Positions 8,229 to 16,423 of a stretch of DNA of 64,000 nucleotides are shown piece after piece (positions within the stretch are counted from its first letter, which is position 1; each line of letters starts with the position of its first letter). The DNA lies in NCBI RefSeq assembly GCF_030812855.1, contig NZ_JAUSTK010000018.1:1-64000 (forward strand), written 5' to 3'. The translations under genes were made by a program, and so were the position numbers. The notes under the pieces were generated by a model that was not told the origin of the DNA, searched no databases, and saw only the letters and a list, made by a program, of their open reading frames with translations. The DNA comes from Paenibacillus wynnii (GTDB lineage Bacteria; Bacillota; Bacilli; Paenibacillales; Paenibacillaceae).

Positions 8229-8744
8229 CTAGAGGGTTTCCAGCTCTTCTGCACTCTGAATCATATGCTTTAGCAGCTCGGGAATATCCTCCATCTGATC
8301 TTCATTAATCTGGCGTTTGAACTTAAGTTCAATGGTATTATTACAGGTCTCTTGTTCCTGCTCGTAGATAAAGCTCAAGGTCTGAACCGGCTGTAAATCC
8401 GGGCCCCAAATGGCGAACAGTGTATTTTGAATGTCCTCGCATTGATCACTTTCATCTTCGACTTCCATATAAAATCTAAGCAGCAGCATGCAGCCGGGAG
8501 AAGCTCCGGGAACTTCCAGGATCTCATCTCCCAAATCTTTTATAGAGGAAAATAGTACAACTTGGGCGGTTACTTTTTCGCTATCCTTCAATCGAAAGGA
8601 AACCCTGAATTCCCTGGACATCAGGGCCAAATCTAGCAGATCTGCGCGATCTGTAACTTCTATAACCCCATCCAGATTGTCCAAATCATAGATCTGATTT
8701 TCAAAAGCATACTTAACATTTTCGAAGACTGTGGGGTGGAACAC
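8229..8744 (-). CDS. Hypothetical acidic cytosolic protein
   Basis: 171 residues from a GTG at 8744, chosen because AGAAGGTG lies six bases upstream; an in-frame GTG at 8753 has no SD. The protein is acidic, without membrane segments or signal peptide, and mixes predicted beta strands (FRVSFRLKDSEKVTAQVVLF, IELKFKRQI) with a C-terminal helix. I do not recognise the family. It is the first gene of a two-gene unit with the small membrane protein. Confidence 0.65.
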   Translation of the reverse strand: MFHPTVFENVKYAFENQIYDLDNLDGVIEVTDRADLLDLALMSREFRVSFRLKDSEKVTAQVVLFSSIKDLGDEILEVPGASPGCMLLLRFYMEVEDESDQCEDIQNTLFAIWGPDLQPVQTLSFIYEQEQETCNNTIELKFKRQINEDQMEDIPELLKHMIQSAEELETL

Positions 8745-8812
8745 GACGGGCACCTTCTTTTGTTTCTTTATATTGTATCATGACGCTAAAAGCATTGATA
8801 ATGTTTCAAAGC

Positions 8813-8947
8813 ATGGGCTTGCTGCATCAAGAGGCGGAGTCTGTTGTTGTTCCTGGTTTTGAAGTTACGGCCATCGATACAAAAGGAGCAGGTGATGCCT
8901 TTTTTGGAGGCTCCTGTATAAGGTGCTTAGAAGAAATACTTTATTGA
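8813..8947 (+). pseudogene. C-terminal remnant of a PfkB-family sugar kinase
   Basis: A 44-codon open frame reads HQEAESVVVPGFEVTAIDTK then GAGDAFFGGS, which is the PfkB C-terminal signature (D-T-x-GAGDAF, with the catalytic Asp). Everything before residue 1 is lost, upstream bases in other frames look like further decayed kinase sequence, and the frame stops about 12 codons after the signature. A fructokinase or ribokinase beside a sugar transporter would make sense, so this probably marks loss of the cluster's own kinase. From 9190 to 9270 a short frame reads like a kinase N-terminus (VRKIKVIGD) but is too short to call. Confidence 0.75.
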
Positions 8948-9023
8948 ACCATTTTACAAAGTTGGATTATCTAGTTATTTTCGAAGAAACTTAAATTTGA
9001 ATGTTTTTGCTCATTTTTTTTAA

Positions 9024-9052
9024 TTGACAGTGCAAAAAAAGCAGATTATAAT
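9024..9052 (+). promoter_or_regulatory. SigA-type promoter of the sugar ABC transporter operon
   Basis: TTGACA (9024-9029) and TATAAT (9047-9052) are both perfect matches, separated by exactly 17 bases. Transcription would start near 9059, leaving a leader of about 340 nt before the binding-protein gene. The leader holds a LacI-type operator, two cre-like sites and a structured repeat. Confidence 0.85.
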
Positions 9053-9068
9053 TCAGACTATAATTAGG

Positions 9069-9078
9069 TAATCGATTA
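9069..9078. promoter_or_regulatory. LacI-type operator (TAATCGATTA) downstream of the promoter
   Basis: A perfect 10-bp palindrome about 10-20 bases after the predicted start site, a position where a bound repressor would block initiation. The same core recurs at 17512-17533 and 18302-18319, in front of two other units of the island. Confidence 0.65.
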
Positions 9079-9164
9079 AATGATATATAGTAGTCATAAA
9101 TGAGCATAAAGAGTCAAAGTTAATATTCTCTGGATAATATTAACTTTCGTTTATAACGGCTTAA

Positions 9165-9178
9165 TGTAAGCGCTTCTA
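9165..9178. promoter_or_regulatory. cre-like site (CcpA) in the leader
   Basis: TGTAAGCGCTTCTA fits the CcpA consensus closely, with an exact AAGCGCTT core. In the leader of a sugar operon it could act as a catabolite-repression roadblock. Confidence 0.45.
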
Positions 9179-9268
9179 CTGGAATTATTACTTTAAGGGG
9201 GTGGTCAGGAAGATTAAAGTGATAGGAGATTCAGGGGGCATCGGAAATTTTAAAAGGGGAGGTGTCTT

Positions 9269-9334
9269 ATAAGGAGCGAATTCGACGGTCTACGGCTAAA
9301 TAGATATCGTCCAGATTCACTCATGGTTGATTTC
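9269..9334 (+). repeat. Structured direct repeat, copy 1
   Basis: Shares the core CTACGGCTAAATAGAT-[A/G]-TCGT-[C/T]-CAGATTCAC, then TGGTTGATT, with 14158-14226. The flanks can pair (GAATTCGACGG with the TCGTCCAGATTC arm) to leave CTACGGCTAAATAG in the loop. It lies 70 bases before the binding-protein gene start. Confidence 0.75.
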
Positions 9335-9365
9335 AACTGCAAAGCGTCACATATTTTGAATGAAA

Positions 9366-9379
9366 TGAAAACGCTTTTA
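9366..9379. promoter_or_regulatory. Second cre-like site
   Basis: TGAAAACGCTTTTA (9366-9379) is near the CcpA consensus, located 23 bases before the ATG of the binding-protein gene and overlapping the region just 5' of its SD. Confidence 0.5.
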
Positions 9380-9402
9380 TAAAAATTATTGGAGGTATTC
9401 CA

Positions 9403-10410
9403 TTGAAAAATACTAAGTCCTTAATGATCCTAATTTCTGTGTTTCTTCTAGTTGTGCTGTCCGCTTGTTCCTCAAATAATAATACAGCTTCGAACAATAA
9501 AGGAGAGAATAAAGCGGCGAATACAACGGATACAGCTGCAACTGCGGAACCGGATAAGGAAGCGAAGAAGCTCAAAATAGGTTTGACTGTGCCGTCACTA
9601 AGCAATCCGTTCTTTGTGGCAATGTCCAAAGGTGCTCAAGAAGTAGCAACCAAATATAACGCTGAAGTTATAACTGTAAGTGCTGATCAGGATCTCGCTA
9701 AGCAAACGGCGCAAATTGAAGACTTCATTACCAAAAAAGTAGACCTGATTCTTCTGAGTCCTTTTGATTCCAAAGGCATCGCTGCAGCCGTTCAACAAGC
9801 CAAAACTGCCGGCATCCCCGTAATTTGTGTGGACGGTTCTGCTGATGGTGGAATTGATTCCGTCGTTATGTCTGATAATGTGATGGCCGGAACACTGGCA
9901 GCACAGTACCTTGCTGATCGTCTTGGAGGAAAAGGCAATATTGTTATTATTGACGGTCCCCCGGTATCCGCTGTAACAGACCGAATTAAAGGATTTGAAG
10001 AAGGAATTAAAGCTTTCCCCGATATTAAAGTAATTTCCAAGCAAAACGGAGAAGGAAACCGTGAGAAGGCTCTAAGCGTTATGGAGAACATTCTTCAAGC
10101 GAATAAGGAAATCAACGCAGTATTCGCTATTAATGACCCTGAAGGTGTGGGCGTAAAAATTGCCGCAGAACAAGCAGGACGAGGCGATGAGTTCTTTATC
10201 GTAGGTGTTGACGGTGCACCTGAAGCTGTTGATGCACTGAAAGAAAAGAAAGCCTTCGCAGCAACATCTGCCCAGTTCCCTAATGAAATGGTTCTGAAAG
10301 CGGTAGAAATCGGCATCAAAATTCTTGATGGTGAAAAAGTAGAACAGCAAATCCTGATTCCGGTAGAACTGATTACCCAAGACAACGTGGATTCTTACAG
10401 AGGCTGGTAA
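9403..10410 (+). CDS. Sugar-binding lipoprotein of a ribose-type ABC transporter (RbsB-like)
   Basis: 335 residues. The signal peptide ends in a lipobox (VVLSAC), so Cys22 or thereabouts is lipid-anchored outside the membrane. A polar Asn/Thr linker follows. From residue 50 it is a Peripla_BP_4 (type I) domain: KIGLTVPSLSNPFFVAMSKGAQ at the start, VDLILLSPFDSKGIAAAV, and VDGSADGG in the hinge region. TTGGAGG precedes the TTG/ATG region; the start used is the TTG-encoded Met at 9403 (TTGAAAAATACT), which follows the SD by seven bases. Together with the next two genes it forms a full importer; given the GH32 enzyme downstream, fructose or a fructo-oligosaccharide is the likely cargo (inference). 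Confidence 0.9.
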   Translation: MKNTKSLMILISVFLLVVLSACSSNNNTASNNKGENKAANTTDTAATAEPDKEAKKLKIGLTVPSLSNPFFVAMSKGAQEVATKYNAEVITVSADQDLAKQTAQIEDFITKKVDLILLSPFDSKGIAAAVQQAKTAGIPVICVDGSADGGIDSVVMSDNVMAGTLAAQYLADRLGGKGNIVIIDGPPVSAVTDRIKGFEEGIKAFPDIKVISKQNGEGNREKALSVMENILQANKEINAVFAINDPEGVGVKIAAEQAGRGDEFFIVGVDGAPEAVDALKEKKAFAATSAQFPNEMVLKAVEIGIKILDGEKVEQQILIPVELITQDNVDSYRGW

Positions 10411-10421
10411 AAGGTAGTTCC

Positions 10422-10448
10422 GGTGGTGTCCTTACTTAGGGCACCACC
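10422..10448 (+). terminator. Intercistronic hairpin after the binding-protein gene
   Basis: GGTGGTGTCC pairs with GGGCACCACC around a short loop. There is no strong T-run, so it probably acts as a partial terminator or 3' stabiliser that keeps binding-protein expression above that of the ATPase and permease. Confidence 0.5.
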
Positions 10449-10513
10449 TGCTTTACCTGTATAGATCCAAATTCAAAAATTGAGGCCATATGGGAGTGAA
10501 GGAGGAATTGACT

Positions 10514-12076
10514 GTGTCTTCTGCAGTAGATTCACAATTATATCGGACGTCCAAAGAAGACCGTTCGAAAGAAATCATCCTAAGCATGGAAGCTATTCAT
10601 AAATCCTTTTCAGGTGTACAGGTACTCCGCAATATTAATCTGGAGCTGCACAAAGGCGAAGTCCATGCCTTAATGGGTGAGAACGGCGCTGGAAAATCAA
10701 CTCTAATGAAAATTATGGCAGGCATTTATCGCCCGGACTCCGGCAGGATCATTTATAAAGGTGAAGAAATGGTTTGGCACAACCCCCTAGAAGCAAGAGG
10801 GAAAGGGATCAGCGTCATTCATCAAGAAATAAGCTTGTCACCGAATCTGACGATCGGCGAAAACATTCTTATGGGAACCAAGTTTCCCAAGAATAAACTG
10901 GGCCTTGTGCAATGGGATGAGATTTTCAAAAAAACGAAAATAGTCCTGGAATCGATTGGTTCTGATTTAAATCCAAAGCTCAGAGTATCGGAACTGAGTG
11001 TTGCCCAGCAGCAAATTGTAGAGATTGCCAGGGCACTGTCATTTAATTCTGAAGTATTGATTATGGATGAGCCCACAGCTTCATTGACCGATAAAGAAAT
11101 CGACAAGTTATTTGTCATCATTAACGATCTAAGAGAAAAAGGTGTAGCTATCGTCTATATCTCTCACCGGATGGATGAAATTTTCAAGATTTCAGACCGG
11201 TGTACGATTCTCCGTGACGGTCAATGGATTTCCAGTCACCCGATTGCAGAAACCAATCCCGAACAGCTTGTTAAGCAAATGGTCGGTAGAGATTTAAACG
11301 ACCTTTTCCAGAAGAAATTCTCCCCGCCGGTCACTCCACAGGGAGAACCTGTTCTAGAACTCATCGATGTATGCGATAAGGGGATTGTCAAGAACATCTC
11401 CCTGAAAATCTATCCAGGAGAGATTGTTGGATTGGCAGGTTTAGTTGGTGCAGGACGGACGGAGCTAATCAGAGCCATATTCGGTATCAGTAAAATGACA
11501 AGCGGAGTAATCAAGCTGAACGGTAAGCCGGTGAACATAAAGTCGCCAATTGAAGCGATGAAGCATGGCATTGCACACGTACCGGAGAGTAGAAAGGAAC
11601 AAGGTTTATTCCCCAATCTTTCTGTCAAAGAGAACATGATTATGAACCAGATGCATCTTTACCGCAAAGGCGGAGTTCTTCAATATGCGAGCATGAACGC
11701 TGAGATCGACAAGTATATGAAGGATCTGGGTGTCCGCGCAGCCTCCACTGAACAGAACGTAATGGGCCTTAGCGGAGGAAATCAGCAGAAGATCGTTATT
11801 GCCCGCTGGTTATCCATCGGCCCGAAGGTATTGCTGCTGGATGAGCCTACACGTGGAGTGGATGTAGGGGCGAAAACTGAGATTCATAAAATCATATGCG
11901 AGTTAGCGGAAAAAGGACTAGCGGTGCTGATGGTTTCTTCGGAGCTCCCTGAGATCCTTGGAGTAAGCGATCGAATTCTCGTAATGCATGAAGGGAAGCT
12001 GAAGGCAGAACTGTCCAAAGAAGAAGCAACCCAGGAAAAAATAATGTATTTTGCAACAGGGGAGATAAAAAAATGA
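10514..12076 (+). CDS. Sugar ABC transporter, double ATP-binding protein (RbsA-like)
   Basis: 520 residues from a GTG at 10514 that follows AAGGAGGA by six bases; an in-frame ATG at 10490 would add eight residues but has a poorer SD. Two ABC cassettes are fused in tandem. The first has Walker A GENGAGKST, signature LSVAQQQ and Walker B LIMDEPTASLT. The second has a degenerate Walker A (GLVGAGRTE), signature LSGGNQQK and LLLDEPTRGVDVGA. This is the normal layout of the RbsA/MglA class, in which the second site is usually degenerate. It energises import with the permease encoded next; the two frames overlap by four bases (ATGA). Confidence 0.92.
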   Translation: MSSAVDSQLYRTSKEDRSKEIILSMEAIHKSFSGVQVLRNINLELHKGEVHALMGENGAGKSTLMKIMAGIYRPDSGRIIYKGEEMVWHNPLEARGKGISVIHQEISLSPNLTIGENILMGTKFPKNKLGLVQWDEIFKKTKIVLESIGSDLNPKLRVSELSVAQQQIVEIARALSFNSEVLIMDEPTASLTDKEIDKLFVIINDLREKGVAIVYISHRMDEIFKISDRCTILRDGQWISSHPIAETNPEQLVKQMVGRDLNDLFQKKFSPPVTPQGEPVLELIDVCDKGIVKNISLKIYPGEIVGLAGLVGAGRTELIRAIFGISKMTSGVIKLNGKPVNIKSPIEAMKHGIAHVPESRKEQGLFPNLSVKENMIMNQMHLYRKGGVLQYASMNAEIDKYMKDLGVRAASTEQNVMGLSGGNQQKIVIARWLSIGPKVLLLDEPTRGVDVGAKTEIHKIICELAEKGLAVLMVSSELPEILGVSDRILVMHEGKLKAELSKEEATQEKIMYFATGEIKK

Positions 12077-13044
12077 ATCCAAATACACAACTCTCATCGG
12101 GTAATTCCGTATCGTTGAAGCAGAAGGTTCTGCCGGTCTGGAATCAGCTTGGCATGCTGATTATCCTGATATTACTCTGTATCATCATGGCTATATTCGC
12201 TCCTTATTTTACAGAGGTTAATAACGTACTGAATATCCTAAAGCAATCCTCCATTACGGCGATACTCGCTGCAGGGATGACCGTAGTTATTCTCACCGGA
12301 GGGATTGACCTATCGGTTGGTTCTACCCTTGCATTATCTGGTGTTATTTCCGTAATGTTGTCTAATGCGGGCTTCCCTCCTTTGCTAGCGATGCTTGCTG
12401 GAATAGGGACAGGTTACCTGGCCGGTGTAATTAACGGGTATTTTACAGCGGTTACGAAGCTGCCTGCTTTTGTCGTTACTCTTGGCAGCATGACATATCT
12501 CCGGGGGATCGCTTTTGTTATAAGCGGTGGTTTGCCTTTGGTGCTAAAGAATAAGTTTTTCATTTTTTTCGGTGCAGGTTCCATTCTTGGTATCCCGACA
12601 CCCATCTACATTATGATGGTCGTTTATGTCATTATGTTCTTTGTATTAAAATACACGATGTTCGGTCGCCACGTTTACGCTATTGGCGGTAATGAAGAAG
12701 CCGCCCGCTTAACCGGTATTAAAGTGGAGAAGACATTGATTAACGTATATTCCATTAGTGGTCTGATGGCCGGTATCGCTGGTGTGGTAATGGCTGGTCG
12801 CGTCATCTCCGGTCAACCGAATGCCGGCGTGAGCTTTGAGCTGGATGCCATTGCGGCTGTTATTTTGGGAGGAACGAGCTTTGTAGGTGGGGTAGGACGA
12901 ATTCAGGGAACGATTATCGGCGTATTGATTATGGCTGTTTTAAGTAACGGTCTAACGCTGCTGAATGTTGATTTTTATTGGCAAATGATTGTAAAAGGGC
13001 TTGTCATTGTAATTGCTGTACTCTTGGATAAGCTTCGCAATTAG
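12073..13044 (+). CDS. Sugar ABC transporter permease (RbsC-like)
   Basis: 323 residues with eight to ten predicted membrane helices. BPD_transp_2 features are GMTVVILTGGIDLSVGS near residue 75 and AAVILGGTSFVGGVGRIQGTIIG near residue 265. The start codon overlaps the stop of the ATPase gene (ATGA at 12073), so the two are translationally coupled. It would assemble with the double ATPase and the lipoprotein at 9403. Substrate is inferred only from context. Confidence 0.92.
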   Translation: MNPNTQLSSGNSVSLKQKVLPVWNQLGMLIILILLCIIMAIFAPYFTEVNNVLNILKQSSITAILAAGMTVVILTGGIDLSVGSTLALSGVISVMLSNAGFPPLLAMLAGIGTGYLAGVINGYFTAVTKLPAFVVTLGSMTYLRGIAFVISGGLPLVLKNKFFIFFGAGSILGIPTPIYIMMVVYVIMFFVLKYTMFGRHVYAIGGNEEAARLTGIKVEKTLINVYSISGLMAGIAGVVMAGRVISGQPNAGVSFELDAIAAVILGGTSFVGGVGRIQGTIIGVLIMAVLSNGLTLLNVDFYWQMIVKGLVIVIAVLLDKLRN

Positions 13045-13061
13045 TCCACCCGTTTTAAGTG

Positions 13062-13102
13062 TATCCCTGTCAGTTCATCTTGAGGTTGATTTGGCAGGGA
13101 TA
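13062..13102 (+). terminator. Hairpin after the permease gene
   Basis: TATCCCTG and CAGGGATA flank a 25-nt spacer, followed by TCTCTTATCT. The T-run is weak, so read-through into the lacI-like gene at 13157 is possible. Confidence 0.45.
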
Positions 13103-13156
13103 TCTCTTATCTAACTAGGAAGGACTCAAAGGTGAAATAAGGGGGTTGGGAGAAGG

Positions 13157-14155
13157 ATGACAATCAGAATCAAAGACGTCGCTAAGGAAGCAGGGGTTTC
13201 AACAGCTACAGTTTCACATGTAATTAACGATACCAAATTTGTGTCGGATGAAGTGAAACTGAAAGTTGAGGAAGCCATGAAACGGCTCCAATATATCCCT
13301 AACATGGTGGCGAGGTCTCTCCGAAGCCGGAAATCAAATACAATCGGATTAATTGTACCGATTAAGGCTAACGACAATTCTAACAACTTTTTTATTTCTG
13401 TAGCTAATGGAATTGAAGATGTTCTGCGTAAAAATGGCTATCATTTATTATTAAGCAATTCGCATGAAGATCCAATCGAGGAGATTGAGCGGATAAAAAT
13501 GTTTAATACGCAGCGCATTGACGGTCTGATAATTGCCCCTACCTCCGGAATCACCCGTGACAATTGTAGTCTATTTGGTAATTACCCTATTGTATTCTTT
13601 GACCGAAGACCTGAGGGGGTAACAGGAGACTGGATTTTGGTAGATGGAATGAAAAGTGCGTACAACGGAGTTTCAGCCTTAATTAAAAAGGGACACCGTA
13701 AGATAGGATTTATTGCAGGAAGGATGGATATTCCTACAAGTAAAGACCGGTTTAATGGATACCGAAAGGCTTTAGAGGACTATGGCATTGGGTTCAATGA
13801 GGAGTATATTCGGATAGGCGACTTGAACAGGGCCTCGGGGTATGAGATGACCAAGGAACTAATCGGACAAGAAGCCATAACGGCAGTCTTCGTAGCTAAT
13901 AACGCTATGAGTCTTGGAGCCGTAAAATATTTGAAGGAGAACCATTATGATATTCCCGGCGACATAGCACTAATTGGATTTGATGATTATGAATGGACAG
14001 GAATAGTTCATCCACCCCTATCAGTTATCCGTCAGCCTTCCAGCGAAGTGGGGAGAAAAGCGGCGGAAATTATGCTTAAACGTATAAAACGGTCTGGATC
14101 CAAATGCCAGGGACATTTGTTGGAGGCGGAATTAGTTGTACGAGGTTCTTTTTGA
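13157..14155 (+). CDS. LacI-family transcriptional regulator 1
   Basis: 332 residues. Residues 1-55 are a LacI helix-turn-helix and hinge helix (IKDVAKEAGVSTATVSHVIN; ...NMVARSLRSRKSNTIGLIVP), followed by a periplasmic-binding-protein-like effector domain. GGGGTTGGG-type purine SD precedes the ATG. It is clearly paralogous to the regulators at 16424 and (decayed) at 17839, and all three probably came from local duplication. LacI proteins of this class usually repress sugar genes until a sugar or sugar phosphate binds; the TAATCGATTA palindromes in this island are the obvious candidate targets. Confidence 0.9.
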   Translation: MTIRIKDVAKEAGVSTATVSHVINDTKFVSDEVKLKVEEAMKRLQYIPNMVARSLRSRKSNTIGLIVPIKANDNSNNFFISVANGIEDVLRKNGYHLLLSNSHEDPIEEIERIKMFNTQRIDGLIIAPTSGITRDNCSLFGNYPIVFFDRRPEGVTGDWILVDGMKSAYNGVSALIKKGHRKIGFIAGRMDIPTSKDRFNGYRKALEDYGIGFNEEYIRIGDLNRASGYEMTKELIGQEAITAVFVANNAMSLGAVKYLKENHYDIPGDIALIGFDDYEWTGIVHPPLSVIRQPSSEVGRKAAEIMLKRIKRSGSKCQGHLLEAELVVRGSF

Positions 14156-14157
14156 AC

Positions 14158-14226
14158 GATAAAGAAGCGAATCCGGACGACCTACGGCTAAATAGATGTC
14201 GTTCAGATTCACCCTTGGTTGATTCC
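14158..14226 (+). repeat. Structured direct repeat, copy 2
   Basis: Second copy of the element at 9269-9334, here starting three bases after the stop of LacI regulator 1 and 70 bases before the chemoreceptor start. The arms GAATCCGGACGAC and GTCGTTCAGATTC pair with G-U and single mismatches; the loop CTACGGCTAAATAG is identical to copy 1. Base changes between copies tend to fall in the arms. Confidence 0.75.
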
Positions 14227-14295
14227 GCATAATGGTCACATTATACATTTAATATTATGTCATGCCTTATAAGTAGATTTCAAGGAGTAACCCAT

Positions 14296-16353
14296 ATGAA
14301 GATATTCCAGATTAAATCACTCCGGCTAAAAATTCTGATGTTTACTTTACCGATGCTGCTATTAACCATGACCGTCCTCTCCTGGTTTACTTACCAGAAC
14401 TCCAAACAGTTGATAAACAAAGAGATCGAGACCAAAATGCAATATCTCTTGAATTCTACTATTCAGGAGATGCAGACGAAGCTGGTTTCCCATATGAAGC
14501 TGCCCCAGACTTTGGCGCGTACTGTTGAATCCGCCGGGGATGTCATGTCTAAAGATAAGATGTATTCGCTTATTGGAAAGTATTTATCTACTAATGAAGA
14601 AACGTTTGGCATCGGGGTATGGTACGAACCTTATCAATATAAAGATTATTTGAAATTTTTCGGTTCCTACGCCTATCGGTTTAACGGTCAGATTTTATAT
14701 TCAGAAGATTATAATACAGAATCCTACAATTATCCCAACCAGTCATGGTATAAAATCGCCATGGATACAGCGGATACAATAGTGTGGACCGATCCCTATT
14801 ATGATGAGAATTCTAAGTCGACCATATTAACAACAGCTGCCCCCTTTTACCACTTTGATGGAACACTCAAAGGGGTTGTTACAGCAAATATCAACTTTGA
14901 TCATTTACAAAGCATTGTTTCAAATATAAAAGCAGGTACAACTGGCCGGGCACTTCTAGTTGATAAAAAGGGTACTTATCTGTTTGATAAAGACAAGAAG
15001 AAGGTGCTGACAGCAAATGTTGCTAATGATTCCAATGCGAGCCTTTCACAGGCGGGAAAGAGGATATTAGACAATGCATCGGGGTCAACTTTTTATGAGG
15101 ACAATGGATATAATTATCGTGTTTATTATCAGGAAGTACCAGAAACCTCATGGAAGTTGGCTATGGTTATTCCGGAGTCCGAACTGTTTGCGCCACTAAA
15201 TGACCTGCTGGTGAAATCTATCCTGATTATTGCAGGGGCTATGCTCTTTGTAGTTATCCTTATCTATGTATTCTCCAGTTATCTTACGGGCCAAATCAAA
15301 AAGGTAAACCGATTTGCCGAGAGTATGGCCCATGGGGATTTCACTAATACAATCGATATTGGTTCAGCGGATGAATTAGGCAACATGTCTGAGCAGTTGA
15401 ATGGAATGGTACATCAGTTAAACGTAGTCTTAAGAAAAGTGTACAGCAGCTCCGATCAGGTTGCGGATACGTCCGTTCAGTTAATGCTGAGTACAGAACA
15501 AACGGCAAAAGCGGCTGAAGAGATCTCTTGCCAAATTCAGGAGGTATCCGTTGGCAGCGGTGTTCAGGTCAATCAGATGAATGAAGCAAACGTTAAGATA
15601 CAGGACACCCACGAAAGGCTGAAAGTGATGTCAGATAAGATGGTTTCTGCTTCATCATTAATACGGCATACATTGAAGCAAGCACAGTCAGGGAATGAAG
15701 AAATTCAGGAGGCCGTACATCTTATTCAGGATGTTCACAGTAAAACTGAAGAATCTGTACGAATTATCGAATTGTTAAGCGCAAAATCTTCAGAAATTAA
15801 CAAGATTGTAAATCTTGTCTCCCAAATTTCGCAGCGAACTACAATACTGGCGTTAAATGCCGGAATTATCGCCTCCCAATCAGGTTCAAATGGCAAAGCT
15901 TTTGCTGTAGTGGCACAGGAAATCCGCGGCTTGGCTGAGAATTCTTCGGAAGCAGGCCTGGAAATTCAGAATTTGATTCGTGAAGTTCAAAGCGAAATGA
16001 AGAATGCCGTAGTAATCATGGAGAGTAGCACGAAAGCTGTTCATTTCTGCAAAGAAAAAACGGAGTCTGCCGGATTGTCCTTTGACGTCATCGTGTCGGC
16101 TGTTACGGAGATTACGGAGGATACCGGTGCGGTTGGAGATGATATCGGCTTCATCCATTCGGATATGGAAAATCTGATAGAAATGATTGAGAAGATTACA
16201 GAGATTTCAGCAGATTCCGCTGATCGCTCAACTTCCGTATCGGCGGCAACCGAAGAACAAATGGCATCCATGCAGGAGATCTCCTCAAGTGCGGCAATTC
16301 TAACCACGCTAGCCGGGGAATTAAGGGAAACGGTCGAAATATTCAGGTTATAG
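14296..16353 (+). CDS. Methyl-accepting chemotaxis protein with dCache sensor and atypical signalling tip
   Basis: 685 residues from the ATG at 14296, which follows AAGGAG; an in-frame ATG at 14257 lacks an SD. Membrane helix 1 is at about 11-31, then an extracellular dCache domain (about 35-290, with WYEPYQYKDYLKFFGSY and SWYKIAMDTADTIVWTDPYYD), membrane helix 2 at about 305-327, HAMP, and a cytoplasmic coiled coil. The tip hairpin keeps the frame of the family (TILALNAGIIASQSGSNGKA then FAVVAQEIRGLAE), but the residues matching E. coli Tsr Glu385, Arg388 and Glu391 are Ile525, Gln528 and Ser531. These Tsr residues take part in trimer and CheA/CheW contacts. Placement between two LacI genes suggests sensing of the sugar handled by the island. 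Confidence is high for the family, lower for normal signalling. Confidence 0.88.
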   Translation: MKIFQIKSLRLKILMFTLPMLLLTMTVLSWFTYQNSKQLINKEIETKMQYLLNSTIQEMQTKLVSHMKLPQTLARTVESAGDVMSKDKMYSLIGKYLSTNEETFGIGVWYEPYQYKDYLKFFGSYAYRFNGQILYSEDYNTESYNYPNQSWYKIAMDTADTIVWTDPYYDENSKSTILTTAAPFYHFDGTLKGVVTANINFDHLQSIVSNIKAGTTGRALLVDKKGTYLFDKDKKKVLTANVANDSNASLSQAGKRILDNASGSTFYEDNGYNYRVYYQEVPETSWKLAMVIPESELFAPLNDLLVKSILIIAGAMLFVVILIYVFSSYLTGQIKKVNRFAESMAHGDFTNTIDIGSADELGNMSEQLNGMVHQLNVVLRKVYSSSDQVADTSVQLMLSTEQTAKAAEEISCQIQEVSVGSGVQVNQMNEANVKIQDTHERLKVMSDKMVSASSLIRHTLKQAQSGNEEIQEAVHLIQDVHSKTEESVRIIELLSAKSSEINKIVNLVSQISQRTTILALNAGIIASQSGSNGKAFAVVAQEIRGLAENSSEAGLEIQNLIREVQSEMKNAVVIMESSTKAVHFCKEKTESAGLSFDVIVSAVTEITEDTGAVGDDIGFIHSDMENLIEMIEKITEISADSADRSTSVSAATEEQMASMQEISSSAAILTTLAGELRETVEIFRL

Positions 16354-16423
16354 TGCGTTTTATTGACAGTTCTGATATCAAGAAGTATGTTAATAAAAAA
16401 CACTCTAAGATGAGGTTCTTAAT

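Noticed and set aside
9198..9271. Mini-frame VRKIKVIGD... resembling a PfkB kinase N-terminus
   Set aside because: Only 24 codons and on the wrong side of the C-terminal remnant; noted but not called as a gene.
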